From contig NZ_JAUSYQ010000002.1 in NCBI RefSeq assembly GCF_030816965.1, positions 6,190,001-6,254,000 of the forward strand: a stretch of DNA of 64,000 nucleotides, given 5' to 3'. The translations under genes and the position numbers were made by a program. Source of the stretch: Streptomyces canus (GTDB lineage Bacteria; Actinomycetota; Actinomycetes; Streptomycetales; Streptomycetaceae). This document shows, one piece after another, positions 8,063-17,059 of this stretch. Numbering within the stretch: the first letter of the stretch is position 1; the number at the start of each line of letters is the position of its first letter. The notes under the pieces are model-generated. The model was not told the DNA's origin. It worked only from the letters and a program-made list of their open reading frames with translations, and searched no databases.

Positions 8063-8719
8063 GTGCTCTTGCTCGCTCTGGATACCGCCACCCCCGCCGT
8101 GACCGTCGCCCTGCATGACGGGCGTGACGTCGTCGCCTCGTTCAGCCAGGTGGACGCGCGTCGGCACGGGGAGCTGTTGTTGCCGGCCGTCGACCGGGTG
8201 CTCGCGGACGCGGGGGTGAAGCTGGACGCGGTCACCGGGATCGTCGTGGGGACCGGACCCGGGCCCTACACCGGGCTGCGCGTCGGGCTCATGACCGCCG
8301 ACACCTTCGGGCTCGCCCTCGGGATCCCCGTGCACGGGATGTGCACCCTCGACGGGCTCGCGTACGCGGCCGACCCCGGCGAGGGGCCCTTCGTCGTGGC
8401 GACCGACGCGCGGCGCAAGGAGGTCTACTGGGCGCGGTACGAGAACTCCCGTACGCGGACCGGTGAACCCGCCGTCGACCGGCCCGCCGACATCGCCGAG
8501 CAGGTCAAGGGGCTGCCCGCAGTCGGTGCCGGGGCGCTGCTCTACCCCGGCACCTTCCCCGACGCCCGCGAGCCCGAGTACGTCTCCGCCGCCGCCCTCG
8601 CCTCCCTGGCCGCCGAGCGGATCGAGGCCGGGGAGGAACTGCCCGCCCCGCGACCGCTGTATCTGCGCCGGCCCGACGCCCAGGTTCCCAAGAACTACAA
8701 GGTGGTCACCCCCAAGTGA
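8063..8719 (+). CDS. tsaB: tRNA t6A synthesis protein TsaB
   Basis: This 218-residue member of the ASKHA superfamily is the scaffold of the t6A transferase complex. It begins at GTG 8063 with LLLALDTATPAVTVAL, the phosphate-1-like motif, and contains GIVVGTGPGPYTGLRVGL, the TsaB signature. It lacks the metal-binding His pair of TsaD, as expected. Its end overlaps the start of rimI by four bases (GTGA), so translation is coupled. Confidence 0.95.
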   Translation: MLLLALDTATPAVTVALHDGRDVVASFSQVDARRHGELLLPAVDRVLADAGVKLDAVTGIVVGTGPGPYTGLRVGLMTADTFGLALGIPVHGMCTLDGLAYAADPGEGPFVVATDARRKEVYWARYENSRTRTGEPAVDRPADIAEQVKGLPAVGAGALLYPGTFPDAREPEYVSAAALASLAAERIEAGEELPAPRPLYLRRPDAQVPKNYKVVTPK

Positions 8720-9246
8720 CCACACCTGTGACTCCTGTGCTGCGCGAGATGCGGTGGTGGGACATCGACCCCGTCCTGGAGCTGGAGAGGGACCTCTTCC
8801 CGGAGGACGCCTGGTCCCGGGGCATGTTCTGGTCCGAGCTCGCGCACTCCCGCGGCGCCGAGGCCACCCGGCGGTACGTCGTGGCCGAGGAGGGGAAACG
8901 GCTCGTCGGATACGCCGGACTCGCCTCCGCCGGCGAGCTGGCCGACGTCCAGACGATCGCCGTCGCCCGCGACCACTGGGGCACCGGACTCGGCTCGGTG
9001 CTGCTGACCGAGCTGCTGAGGGCCGCGACCGCCTTCGAGTGCGCCGAAGTGATGCTGGAGTGCCGGATCGACAACATCCGCGCCCAGAAGCTCTACGAGC
9101 GCTTCGGCTTCGAGGCCATCGGGTTCCGCCGCGGCTACTACCAGCCGGGCAATGTGGACGCCCTGGTCATGCGACTGACCACAGCATCCGACAGCGGCTC
9201 CGCCGCGGTATCGACATCCGAACGAGGAACCGAGATCAATGGCTGA
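8716..9246 (+). CDS. rimI: Ribosomal protein N-terminal alanine acetyltransferase RimI (GNAT family)
   Basis: This 176-residue GNAT acetyltransferase is the usual companion of tsaB and tsaD. The acetyl-CoA loop is in [18 protein letters not shown] (the R-x-x-G-x-G/A motif), and the family end [17 protein letters not shown] is present. The expected target is the N-terminal Ala of ribosomal protein S18, although actinobacterial RimI enzymes can be broader. It overlaps tsaB by four bases and tsaD by eight, so all three are one translational unit. Confidence 0.94.
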   Translation: MTTPVTPVLREMRWWDIDPVLELERDLFPEDAWSRGMFWSELAHSRGAEATRRYVVAEEGKRLVGYAGLASAGELADVQTIAVARDHWGTGLGSVLLTELLRAATAFECAEVMLECRIDNIRAQKLYERFGFEAIGFRRGYYQPGNVDALVMRLTTASDSGSAAVSTSERGTEING

Positions 9247-10324
9247 CGAACCGCTTGTCCTGGGCATCGAGACCTCCTGTGACGAGACCGGCGTCGGCAT
9301 CGTCCGGGGCACCACCCTGCTGGCCGACGCCATCGCCTCCAGCGTCGACGAGCACGCCCGGTTCGGCGGCGTGGTGCCGGAGGTGGCCAGCAGGGCGCAC
9401 CTCGAAGCGATGGTGCCGACCATCGAGCGCGCCCTGAAGGAAGCCGGGGTGAGCGCGCGTGACCTCGACGGGATCGCCGTCACCGCCGGTCCCGGCCTCG
9501 CCGGCGCGCTGCTCGTGGGGGTCTCCGCGGCGAAGGCGTACGCCTACGCCCTCGGCAAGCCCCTCTACGGCGTCAACCACCTCGCCTCCCACATCTGCGT
9601 GGACCAGCTGGAGCACGGCGCGCTGCCCGAGCCGACGATGGCGCTGCTCGTCTCCGGCGGGCACTCCTCGCTGCTGCTGTCGAGCGACATCACCTCCGAC
9701 GTACGGCCGATGGGCGCGACCATCGACGACGCGGCCGGCGAGGCCTTCGACAAGATCGCCCGTGTGCTCGACCTCGGCTTCCCCGGCGGTCCGGTCATCG
9801 ACCGGTACGCGCGCGAGGGCGACCCGTCGGCGATCGCGTTCCCGCGCGGTCTGACCGGGCCGCGCGACCCGGCGTACGACTTCTCCTTCTCCGGCCTCAA
9901 GACGTCGGTCGCCCGCTGGATCGAGGCGAAGCGGGCCGCGGGGGAGGAGGTGCCGGTGCGTGACGTGGCGGCCTCCTTCCAGGAGGCGGTCGTGGACGTG
10001 CTGACCCGCAAGGCCGTGCGGGCCTGCAAGGACGAGGGCGTCGACCACCTGATGATCGGCGGCGGCGTGGCCGCCAACTCGCGGCTGCGGGCGCTGGCCC
10101 AGGAGCGCTGCGAGGCCGCCGGGATCCGACTGCGGGTGCCGCGGCCCAAGCTGTGCACGGACAACGGCGCGATGGTCGCCGCGCTCGGTGCCGAGATGGT
10201 CGCCCGTAACCGCCCCGCCTCCAGCTGGGACCTCTCCGCCGACTCCTCCCTCCCGGTGACCGACCCGCATGTGCCGGGCCATGACCATGTGCACGAGGTC
10301 AGCAAGGAGAACCTCTACTCGTGA
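9239..10324 (+). CDS. tsaD: tRNA N6-adenosine threonylcarbamoyltransferase TsaD
   Basis: This 361-residue enzyme transfers threonylcarbamoyl from threonylcarbamoyl-AMP to A37 of tRNA. It opens with [16 protein letters not shown] (ATP/phosphate motif). The metal ligands are the two His of [12 protein letters not shown], and the third site is the Asp of [24 protein letters not shown], the nucleotide-binding loop, is intact. It ends in the GTGA overlap with the next small gene. Confidence 0.96.
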   Translation: MADEPLVLGIETSCDETGVGIVRGTTLLADAIASSVDEHARFGGVVPEVASRAHLEAMVPTIERALKEAGVSARDLDGIAVTAGPGLAGALLVGVSAAKAYAYALGKPLYGVNHLASHICVDQLEHGALPEPTMALLVSGGHSSLLLSSDITSDVRPMGATIDDAAGEAFDKIARVLDLGFPGGPVIDRYAREGDPSAIAFPRGLTGPRDPAYDFSFSGLKTSVARWIEAKRAAGEEVPVRDVAASFQEAVVDVLTRKAVRACKDEGVDHLMIGGGVAANSRLRALAQERCEAAGIRLRVPRPKLCTDNGAMVAALGAEMVARNRPASSWDLSADSSLPVTDPHVPGHDHVHEVSKENLYS

Positions 10325-10578
10325 CGGTCACGCTGATGTGGGAGGCCCGGGCGGCCGAGGGGCGGGGCGAGGAACTGCTTGCCTGGGTCCGCCGACAGGA
10401 GCTTCCCCTACGGCCGTTGCGGCGCGAGACCTTCCGGGCACCGCAGGACCGCGTCCTGGTCGTCACGTGGTGGGACGCGGTCCACGACGCCCAGCTCCCC
10501 GAACTCCCCGAGCCCGATGGCGGTTTGGTCGCCCGGCCGGTGCACCGGTGGCGGTTCGAGTCGCTGGGCGCGGACTGA
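10321..10578 (+). CDS. Small hypothetical protein (85 aa) translationally coupled to tsaD
   Basis: It starts at GTG 10321 inside the tsaD stop (four-base overlap). The sequence [19 protein letters not shown] and [19 protein letters not shown] looks like a small ferredoxin-like, possibly antibiotic-monooxygenase-type fold, but this is not certain. Such short genes follow tsaD in other Streptomyces. Its C-terminal 42 codons are duplicated directly downstream (10623-10748). Confidence 0.78.
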   Translation: MTVTLMWEARAAEGRGEELLAWVRRQELPLRPLRRETFRAPQDRVLVVTWWDAVHDAQLPELPEPDGGLVARPVHRWRFESLGAD

Positions 10579-10789
10579 GCTCACTGCGTCTGCGACACGC
10601 TCTGTCTCGCAGCGCAGCCGCCGTCCTGGTCGTCACGTGGTGGGACGCGGTCCACGACGCCCAGCTCCCCGAACTCGCCGAGCCTGATGGTGGGTTGGTC
10701 GCCCGGCCGGTGCACCGGTGGCGGTTCGAGTCGCTGGGCGTGGACTGAGCTCACTGCGTCTGCGACACCTCCGTCTCGCAGCGCAGCCG
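10453..10789. repeat. Tandem duplication, unit about 170 bases, across a convergent gene boundary
   Basis: The segment 10453-10620 is repeated at 10623-10789 with an offset of 170 bases. The unit holds the last 42 codons of the 85-aa gene and the last codons of the opposite-strand GH3 gene. The copies differ at several positions (for example CCC to GCC, GCG to GTG, and a one-base indel near the end), so this is an old duplication and not an assembly slip. Confidence 0.9.
10623..10748 (+). pseudogene. Duplicated 3' fragment of the small gene at 10321
   Basis: This fragment still reads [20 protein letters not shown] and ends FESLGVD before a stop at 10746-10748, in the same frame as the parent. 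It has no start codon or ribosome site of its own. Two amino-acid changes (P to A, A to V) and several silent changes separate it from the parent copy. Confidence 0.85.
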
Positions 10790-13063
10790 GCGGTTCGGGC
10801 CCAGCTCCCGCACCGGGCCCGTGAGACGCAGCAGTGCCGTGTGCCGGACCTCCGCGCTCGACGCCGCCAGCCGCAGCTCCAGGTCGCCCGGTTCGACGAC
10901 GCGGCGGCCCTTGCGGTCGGTGAACGCCGACAGTTCGGCGTGGAAGCGGAAGGTCACGCGACGGGACTCGCCCGGCTCCAGCTCCAGCCGCCGATAGCCG
11001 ATCAGGCGGACGTCCGGGCGGGTCACCGAGGCGACCGGGTCGTGCAGATACAGCTGGACGACCTCGGCGCCCGCCCGGCCCCCCGGGTTGCGCACGGTCA
11101 GCGACACGTCGTGGGTGCCGTCCGTGCCGATCTCCTCCCGTGCCCCGCCGCCCGTGAAGTCCTCCCACACGAACTCCGTGTAGGAGCGCCCGTGTCCGAA
11201 GGCGTACAGCGGGGTCGGGTCCAGGTTGCTGACCTCGCCCGCGAGGCCGAGCGGCGGCTGGAGGTAGGTCCACGGCTGGCCGCCGGGCACCCGCGGGACG
11301 CTCACCGGGAGGCGGCCCGAGGGGTTGACCCGGCCCGACAGCACTCCGGCGACCGCCGGGCCGCCCTCCTCGCCGGGGAAGAACGCCTGGACGACCGCGC
11401 CGAGCCGGCCGTCCCAGCGGCCGAGCGCGTAGGGGCGGCCGGTCAGCAGGACCAGCACGACCGGGACACCGGTCGCGACCAGCGAGTCCAGCAACTCTCC
11501 CTGGACGCCCGGCAGGCGCAGGTCCGTCACGTCGCAGCCCTCGCCCGACGTGCCCCGGCCGAAGAGGCCCGCCCGGTCGCCGAGCACCGCCACGCAGACG
11601 TCCGCCTCCGCCGTCCGGGCCACCGCCTCCTCGAAGCCCCCGGTGTCCGGCTCGTCGACCCCGCAGCCCTCGGTGAACGTCACCTTGGCGTCGGGGAGTT
11701 CGGTGCGCAGGGCCTCCAGGACCGTGGGGATCTCGATGCCCATCGGGACGTCGGGGTGGTGGGTGAGGACGTGGGAGGGGAAGGAGTAGCAGCCCAGCAT
11801 GGCGAGGGCGTCGGCGGCGCGCGGGCCGACGACCGCGATCCGGGTGTCGGGGGCCAGCGGGAGCAGGCCGTCCGGGTTGTCCAGGAGCACCACCGACTCC
11901 TCGGCGAGGCGGCGGGCCAGGGCGCGGTTCGCCGTCGAGTCCAGGTCGATCCGCTCGGTGGGTTCCGGGCTCCAGTCCTCGTCCAGGAGGCCCAGCTCGC
12001 ACTTCTGGAGCAGGACCCGGCGGGCCGCCCGGTCGATCAGGGACTCGGGGATCTCGCCCGCGCGGACGGCCTCGATCAGGGGGGTGCCGTAGCACTTGAG
12101 GGTGGGCAGCTCGACGTCGAGCCCCGCCGCGAGGGCAGCGTGGGCCGCGCCCGCCTCGGTGCCGGCGATCCGGTGCTGGGTCTGGAGGAAGCCGACGCCG
12201 AAGTAGTCGGCGACCACCGTGCCGGTGAACCCCCACTCCTCGCGCAGGAGTTCCGTCAGCAGTCCGGGGTCGGCGGAGGCCGGGACGCCGTCGGTGTCGG
12301 TGTACGCGGCCATCACCGAGCGGGCCCCGCCCTCGCGCAGGGCGAACTCGAAGGGCGGCAGGGTGATGTCGGCGAACTCCCGCACGCCCGCGCGCACGGG
12401 CGCGAGGTTGCGGGCGCCGGCCGAGGAGGCGTACCCGGCGAAGTGCTTGAGCGTGGCGACGATCCCCGCCGACTCCAGACCCCGCACGTACGCGGCGCCG
12501 ATCGTGCCCACCAGATACGGGTCCTCGCCGATCGTCTCCTCGACCCGTCCCCAGCGCGGGTCGCGGACGACGTCCAGAACGGGGGCCAGACCCTGGTGGA
12601 CACCGACCGCGCGCAGGTCGCGGCCGATGGCACCGGCCATCTCCTCGACCAGATCGGCGTCCCAGCTCGCGCCCCAGGCGAGCGGGACCGGATAGGCGGT
12701 GGCCCGCCAGGTGGTGAAGCCGGCCAGGCACTCCTCGTGGGCCAGCGCCGGGATGCCGAAACGGCCCGCTTCGGCGATACGGCGCTGGGCGCGGGCCAAT
12801 GCCTGCGCGCCCAGCGCCGGGTCCACGGGGGCGGTGCCGAAGGGACGGGTGAGCTGGCCCAGGCCCCGGGTGATCAGCTCGTCCCAGTCGTAGTCGGCGG
12901 TCATCTCGCGCTGGAGGGGGGCGACTCCGTCCCCGTCCGTGCTGGCGCCCACCCACACGCCGTAGAGCTGGGCGGTCTTCTCCTGAAGGGTCATCCGGGA
13001 GAGGAGGTCGTCGACGCGGGCGGAGGCGGTCAGGGCGGGGTCACGCCAGGGCGCGGTGGTCAT
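10751..13063 (-). CDS. Glycoside hydrolase family 3, probable beta-xylosidase/beta-glucosidase
   Basis: I place the start at ATG 13063 because AGGAG (13068-13072) is five bases upstream; the frame stays open further out. The protein is 770 residues and has no signal peptide, so it should act inside the cell on imported oligosaccharides. GH3 features are the N-terminal barrel (GRVEETIGEDPYLVGT, ATLKHFAGYASS), the nucleophile Asp in GTVVADYFGVG, the second alpha/beta domain (VVLLDNPDGLLPLAPD), and a C-terminal fibronectin-III-like domain (YLHDPVASVTRPDVRLIGY). Next to a LacI regulator and a GH10 xylanase, it is most likely a xylosidase, but specificity cannot be read from sequence alone. Confidence 0.9.
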   Translation of the reverse strand: MTTAPWRDPALTASARVDDLLSRMTLQEKTAQLYGVWVGASTDGDGVAPLQREMTADYDWDELITRGLGQLTRPFGTAPVDPALGAQALARAQRRIAEAGRFGIPALAHEECLAGFTTWRATAYPVPLAWGASWDADLVEEMAGAIGRDLRAVGVHQGLAPVLDVVRDPRWGRVEETIGEDPYLVGTIGAAYVRGLESAGIVATLKHFAGYASSAGARNLAPVRAGVREFADITLPPFEFALREGGARSVMAAYTDTDGVPASADPGLLTELLREEWGFTGTVVADYFGVGFLQTQHRIAGTEAGAAHAALAAGLDVELPTLKCYGTPLIEAVRAGEIPESLIDRAARRVLLQKCELGLLDEDWSPEPTERIDLDSTANRALARRLAEESVVLLDNPDGLLPLAPDTRIAVVGPRAADALAMLGCYSFPSHVLTHHPDVPMGIEIPTVLEALRTELPDAKVTFTEGCGVDEPDTGGFEEAVARTAEADVCVAVLGDRAGLFGRGTSGEGCDVTDLRLPGVQGELLDSLVATGVPVVLVLLTGRPYALGRWDGRLGAVVQAFFPGEEGGPAVAGVLSGRVNPSGRLPVSVPRVPGGQPWTYLQPPLGLAGEVSNLDPTPLYAFGHGRSYTEFVWEDFTGGGAREEIGTDGTHDVSLTVRNPGGRAGAEVVQLYLHDPVASVTRPDVRLIGYRRLELEPGESRRVTFRFHAELSAFTDRKGRRVVEPGDLELRLAASSAEVRHTALLRLTGPVRELGPNRRLRCETEVSQTQ

Positions 13064-13101
13064 GTAACTCCTGTCGGGCTCGACTGTCGGGTCGACGACC
13101 T

Positions 13102-13165
13102 CAGGGCCTGCTCCGAGTTCCACGCCCCGCTCCGCGCGGACGACGGGGAACTTGGAACAGGCCCT
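13102..13165 (-). other. Large imperfect hairpin in the leader region of the GH3 gene
   Basis: Arms 13102-13121 and 13146-13165 are 20 bases long with two mismatches (CAGGGCCTGCTCCGAGTTCC against the complement of the second arm) around a 24-base GC-rich loop. It lies between the GH3 start and the candidate operators, so it would be in the GH3 leader transcript and might modulate it; no T-run follows. Confidence 0.45.
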
Positions 13166-13166
13166 G

Positions 13167-13199
13167 ACGAATGTTTCGATGTGTAATCCGAATGTTTTG
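13167..13199. promoter_or_regulatory. Two candidate LacI-type operators in the GH3/lacI divergent promoter
   Basis: CGAATGTTTCG (13167-13177) and CCGAATGTTTTGG (13187-13199) share CGAATGTTT with a 21-base period and resemble the perfect site CCGAAACTTTCGG in front of the xylanase gene. They sit in the 195-base gap between the divergent GH3 and lacI genes and could let the LacI protein control both and itself. Confidence 0.55.
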
Positions 13200-13258
13200 G
13201 GAACCTAGGGCCGCCAGGAGGGTTCGTCAAGAGGGCGCGCAGGGATACGATCGCCGCC

Positions 13259-14329
13259 ATGACACCCCCGGAGCCCGCTGAAACCCGGACGACTTCCCCG
13301 ACACCCTCGACGGCTGGACGGTCGCCGCAGACCGCCACGCTCGCCGAGATCGCCCGGGAGGCCGGCGTTTCGGCGCCGACAGTTTCGAAGGTCCTCAATG
13401 GCCGGGCCGACGTCGCTCCCGCGACCCGCGCCCGCGTCGAGGGCCTGCTGCGCGCGCACGGCTACCGGCGCCGACGCGCCGAGGCGAGCCGTTCGCCCCT
13501 GATCGACCTGGTCTTCCACGAGCTGGAGAGCGCGTGGGCGATGGAGGTCATCCGGGGCGTGGAGAACGTGGCCCGTGACGCCGGGCTCAGCGTCGTGCTG
13601 AGCGAGAGCGCGGGCCGGCTCACCCCCGGGCGCACCTGGGCCGACCAGGTCGCCGCCCGCCGCCCCTACGGCGTGATCCTCGTGCTCTCCGGGCTCGACG
13701 AGTCCCAGCGCGCGCTGCTGAGCAGCAGGTCGATCCCGTTCGTGGTGATGGACCCGGCCGGCGATCCGGGTGCCGACGTGCCCTCCATCGGCGCGACCAA
13801 CTGGCAGGGCGGGCTCGCCGCGACCCGGCACCTCGTCGAGCTCGGGCACCGCAGGATCGGGGCGATCACCGGCCCCTCCCGCATGATGTGCAGCCGCGCC
13901 CGCATCGACGGCTACCGGGCCGCCCTGGAGACCGCGGGGCTGCCCGTCGACCCCGGGCTGATCATGGCCGGCGACTTCCACCACGAGACCGGCTACCGCC
14001 AGGGCCTGGCCCTCCTGCGCCGCCCCGACCGGCCCACAGCGGTCTTCGCCGGCAACGACCTCCAGGCGCTCGGTCTGTACGAGGCGGCCCGCGAGCTGGG
14101 GCTGCGCATCCCGGAGGACCTGAGCGTCGTCGGGTTCGACGACCTTCCGGTGGCGCCCTGGGTGGGGCCGCCGCTGACGACCGTACGGCAGCCGCTGACC
14201 GAGATGGCCGAGGCCGCGGCGAAGCTGGTGCTGGACCTGGGACGGGACGGCGGGAACCCCGCGGCGACCCGGGTGGAGCTGGCGACGAGCCTGGTGGTGC
14301 GCAGCAGTACCGCTGAGGCGGAGGGATGA
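13259..14329 (+). CDS. LacI/GalR-family transcriptional regulator
   Basis: This 356-residue repressor has the helix-turn-helix TLAEIAREAGVSAPTVSKVL followed by the hinge helix NGRADVAPATRARVEGLLR at residues 21-60, then a periplasmic-binding-protein-like ligand domain (LIDLVFHELESAWAMEVIRG through LSVVGFDDLPVAPWVGPPL). It lies between divergent GH3 and downstream GH10 genes, so it is probably the local xylan/xylo-oligosaccharide repressor. The candidate operators at 13167-13199 and 14388-14400 support this. The effector is inferred. Confidence 0.9.
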   Translation: MTPPEPAETRTTSPTPSTAGRSPQTATLAEIAREAGVSAPTVSKVLNGRADVAPATRARVEGLLRAHGYRRRRAEASRSPLIDLVFHELESAWAMEVIRGVENVARDAGLSVVLSESAGRLTPGRTWADQVAARRPYGVILVLSGLDESQRALLSSRSIPFVVMDPAGDPGADVPSIGATNWQGGLAATRHLVELGHRRIGAITGPSRMMCSRARIDGYRAALETAGLPVDPGLIMAGDFHHETGYRQGLALLRRPDRPTAVFAGNDLQALGLYEAARELGLRIPEDLSVVGFDDLPVAPWVGPPLTTVRQPLTEMAEAAAKLVLDLGRDGGNPAATRVELATSLVVRSSTAEAEG

Positions 14330-14387
14330 GCTATTGACGGGTGGGGTGCGTGCGCCCACACTCCTCCGAAGCCAATCGGTTGCACGA

Positions 14388-14400
14388 CCGAAACTTTCGG
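14388..14400 (+). promoter_or_regulatory. Candidate operator overlapping the ribosome site of the xylanase gene
   Basis: CCGAAACTTTCGG is a perfect dyad (CCGAAA / TTTCGG around C). Its last bases merge with the GGAGG ribosome site of the GH10 gene, so a bound repressor would block transcription through the 5' end. It is similar to the two sites in the GH3/lacI gap. Confidence 0.6.
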
Positions 14401-14411
14401 AGGCACCCGCA

Positions 14412-15755
14412 ATGAGATCTCTGAGAACCGGCTTATCCCTTGCGTCCCTCTTGAGCGGCCTCGCGCTGCTCGTCCCGGCCTCCACGGCGAGCGCCGCCGA
14501 CGTACCCCTGCGCGACCTCGCGGCCGCCAAGGGCAAGGTCATGGGCACGGCCGTCACCGGCTCCAAGCTCACCGGTGCCTACGGCGACCTCGCCGGGGCG
14601 CAGTTCAACTCGCTGACCCCCGGCAACGCCATGAAGTGGGGCTCGGTCGAGCCGACCCGGGGCAGCTACAACTGGGCCGAGGCCGACCAGATCGTGAACT
14701 TCGCCGAGGCCCACGGCCAGCAGGTGCGCGGCCACACCCTGGTCTGGCACAGCCAGAACCCGAGCTGGCTGACGAACGGCACCTGGACCGCGGCCCAGCT
14801 CAGCCAGCTGATGAACGACCACATCGCGCTGGAGGTCGGCCGCTACAAGGGCCGGCTGGCCGCCTGGGACGTCGTCAACGAGCCCTTCAACGAGGACGGC
14901 ACCTACCGCCAGACCCTCTGGTACAACGGCCTCGGCACCGGCTACATCGCCCAGGCCCTCACCGCCGCCCGCGCCGCCGACCCGGCCGCCAGGCTGTACA
15001 TCAACGACTACAACGTCGAGGGTGTCAACGCGAAGTCCACGGCCCTCTACAACCTGGTCAAGTCGCTGAAGGAGCAGGGCGTCCCGATCGACGGGGTCGG
15101 GCTCCAGGCCCATCTGATCGTCGGCCAGGTGCCCTCCACCCTCCAGCAGAACATCCAGCGCTTCGCCGACCTCGGAGTCGACGTGGCGATCACCGAGCTG
15201 GACATCCGGATGACCCTGCCCTCCGACAGCGCGAAGCTCGCGCAGCAGGCCGTCGACTACAAGGCCGTCATGAAGGCGTGCGTGGCGGTCGCGCGCTGCG
15301 CCGGCGTCACCGTCTGGGGCTTCACCGACTCCGACTCCTGGATCCCGAGCACCTTCCCGGGGGAGGGCGCGGCGACGCCGTACGACGAGAACTACACGCC
15401 GAAACCGGCGTATTACGCGATCGCGGAGGCGCTCGGCGGGACGACCACGCCTCCGCCGACCGGCGCGTGCACCGCGGCCTACAGCGTGACCAGTCAGTGG
15501 GACAGCGGCTTCACGGGGCAGGTGAAGATCTCCTGCTCGGGTGCCGCACTGTCGTCCTGGAAGGTCGGCTGGACGTACGGCGCCGGGCAGCGGATCACCC
15601 AGGCCTGGAACGCGACCTGCACCCAGTCGGGGGCCGCGGTCAGTTGCTCGAACGCGGCCTACAACGGGACCGTGCCGGACGGCGGTTCGGTGACCTTCGG
15701 CTTCAACGCCTCGTGGAGCGGCAGCAATCCGGTACCGGCCGTGACGCTGGAATGA
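14412..15755 (+). CDS. Secreted endo-1,4-beta-xylanase, GH10 plus C-terminal CBM2
   Basis: This 447-residue enzyme starts at ATG 14412 (GGAGG nine bases upstream); an in-frame start at 14334 would add residues with no ribosome site ahead of an otherwise perfect signal peptide. Residues 1-34 form a signal ending STASAAD. The GH10 barrel contains GHTLVWHSQNPSW, the acid/base E157 in WDVVNEPFNED and the nucleophile E262 in AITELDIRM. The last 100 residues form a family 2 carbohydrate-binding module (YSVTSQWDSGFTGQVKISC, ITQAWNATCTQ) that ends a few residues earlier than usual and lacks the normal terminal Cys. It degrades xylan outside the cell. Confidence 0.93.
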   Translation: MRSLRTGLSLASLLSGLALLVPASTASAADVPLRDLAAAKGKVMGTAVTGSKLTGAYGDLAGAQFNSLTPGNAMKWGSVEPTRGSYNWAEADQIVNFAEAHGQQVRGHTLVWHSQNPSWLTNGTWTAAQLSQLMNDHIALEVGRYKGRLAAWDVVNEPFNEDGTYRQTLWYNGLGTGYIAQALTAARAADPAARLYINDYNVEGVNAKSTALYNLVKSLKEQGVPIDGVGLQAHLIVGQVPSTLQQNIQRFADLGVDVAITELDIRMTLPSDSAKLAQQAVDYKAVMKACVAVARCAGVTVWGFTDSDSWIPSTFPGEGAATPYDENYTPKPAYYAIAEALGGTTTPPPTGACTAAYSVTSQWDSGFTGQVKISCSGAALSSWKVGWTYGAGQRITQAWNATCTQSGAAVSCSNAAYNGTVPDGGSVTFGFNASWSGSNPVPAVTLE

Positions 15756-15775
15756 GAAGTCTGAGATTTTCCGAA

Positions 15776-15797
15776 GAAAGCCGCTCAGGAGGCTTTC
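15776..15797 (+). terminator. Weak hairpin after the xylanase gene
   Basis: GAAAGCC (15776-15782) pairs with GGCTTTC (15791-15797) around an eight-base loop, 21 bases after the xylanase stop, with only a short pyrimidine run following. It is a plausible but weak terminator. Confidence 0.4.
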
Positions 15798-15828
15798 CTC
15801 GTAATAATTCGGACGTACGTTCCTCCCT

Positions 15829-16863
15829 GTGACGGGAGACGGCGAGGACAGACGAGTGGGTCGGCGGCCGAGAGTGCTGAAGGCCGTCGGCCTCACGCTC
15901 GCGGGCACGCTGGTCCTGGGATGCGCCGCGGCGGGCTGGGCCTACTGGCACCTCAACAGCAACATCAAGAGCGTCGACATCAACAGCGCGCTCGGCGACG
16001 ACCGTCCCGCGAAGGTGACACCGACCCCTTCAACCTCGCAGGAGGCGCCGCTGCCCACGGAGGCGGTGAACATCCTGGTCCTGGGCTCCGACTCGCGCAG
16101 CGGCAAGGAGAACCAGGCGCTCGGGGGCGGCAGCAGCACCGGCGCCCGGTCCGACACCGCGATGGTCGTGCACATCGGCGCGGGCCGCACCACGGCAACG
16201 GTCGTCAGCATCCCGCGCGACACCCTCGTCACCCGCCCGTCGTGCCCCCTGGAGAGCGGGGGCACCACGTCGGCGGCGTACGGCGCGATGTTCAACAGCG
16301 CCTACTCGGTGGGCGGTCCGGTGTGCGCGGTCAAGACGGTCGAGTCGATCACGAACGTCCGCATGGACCACTACGTCGAGATCGACTTCTCGGGCTTCGC
16401 GAAGCTGGTCGACGCGCTCGGCGGGGTCACGGTGACCACGGACGAGGACATCGACGACGACGACAGCCACCTCACCCTGAAGGCGGGCACCCACCACCTG
16501 AACGGCAAGCAGGCCCTCGCGTTCGCCCGCACCCGGCACGGCATAGGCGACGGCAGCGACCTGGGCCGCATAGGCCTCCAGCAGAAGCTGGTGAAGGCCC
16601 TGCTGGAGCAGATCTCCTCGACGAACCTGCTGACCAGCCCCACCAAGCTGTACTCCGTCGCCGACGCGATCACCGGCAGTCTCACCACCGACACCGGGCT
16701 CGACTCCCTGACCGAGCTGATGAGCCTCGGCGAGAGCCTGAAGGGCCTGTCGAGCGACGAAGTGAAGACCGTGACCATGCCGGTGGTGACCGCGCCCTCG
16801 AACCCCAACCGGGTGGTGGCGAAGGAACCGGCCGCGAGTGACCTGTGGGAATCGCTGCGCTGA
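15829..16863 (+). CDS. LytR-CpsA-Psr (LCP) family cell-wall glycopolymer ligase
   Basis: This 344-residue type II membrane protein has one helix at about residues 22-42 (AVGLTLAGTLVLGCAAAGWAY) and then an outside LCP domain: VLGSDSRSGKENQALGG, ARSDTAMVVHI, VVSIPRDTLV with the conserved Arg/Asp pair, and ALAFARTRHGIGDGSDLGR. LCP proteins attach teichoic acids or other glycopolymers to peptidoglycan. The start GTG 15829 has no clear ribosome site; TAATAATTC lies 25 bases upstream, so a leaderless or nearly leaderless transcript is possible. Confidence 0.9.
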   Translation: MTGDGEDRRVGRRPRVLKAVGLTLAGTLVLGCAAAGWAYWHLNSNIKSVDINSALGDDRPAKVTPTPSTSQEAPLPTEAVNILVLGSDSRSGKENQALGGGSSTGARSDTAMVVHIGAGRTTATVVSIPRDTLVTRPSCPLESGGTTSAAYGAMFNSAYSVGGPVCAVKTVESITNVRMDHYVEIDFSGFAKLVDALGGVTVTTDEDIDDDDSHLTLKAGTHHLNGKQALAFARTRHGIGDGSDLGRIGLQQKLVKALLEQISSTNLLTSPTKLYSVADAITGSLTTDTGLDSLTELMSLGESLKGLSSDEVKTVTMPVVTAPSNPNRVVAKEPAASDLWESLR

Positions 16864-17059
16864 AAGTGAGCCGGCGGATGCAGCCATCGGGCCCCCCGGG
16901 GGCTCTTGCGGACTTCGGCGGGTCGCTGTCGTAGCAGGTCAGGGCCCCGGGAAAAAATCTCCGAAGAAATCCGCGGAGTCTGTCGATCCCGCCCTCTCCC
17001 GATCGACGCACTGGTGAGAGGCCGGGAAGGACCGGCCCCGTAGCGACCGAGGAGTCACC

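Noticed and set aside
10718..13186. An 822-codon plus-strand frame opposite the GH3 gene
   Set aside because: Composition typical of an antisense shadow; the GH3 protein on the other strand has clear family motifs.
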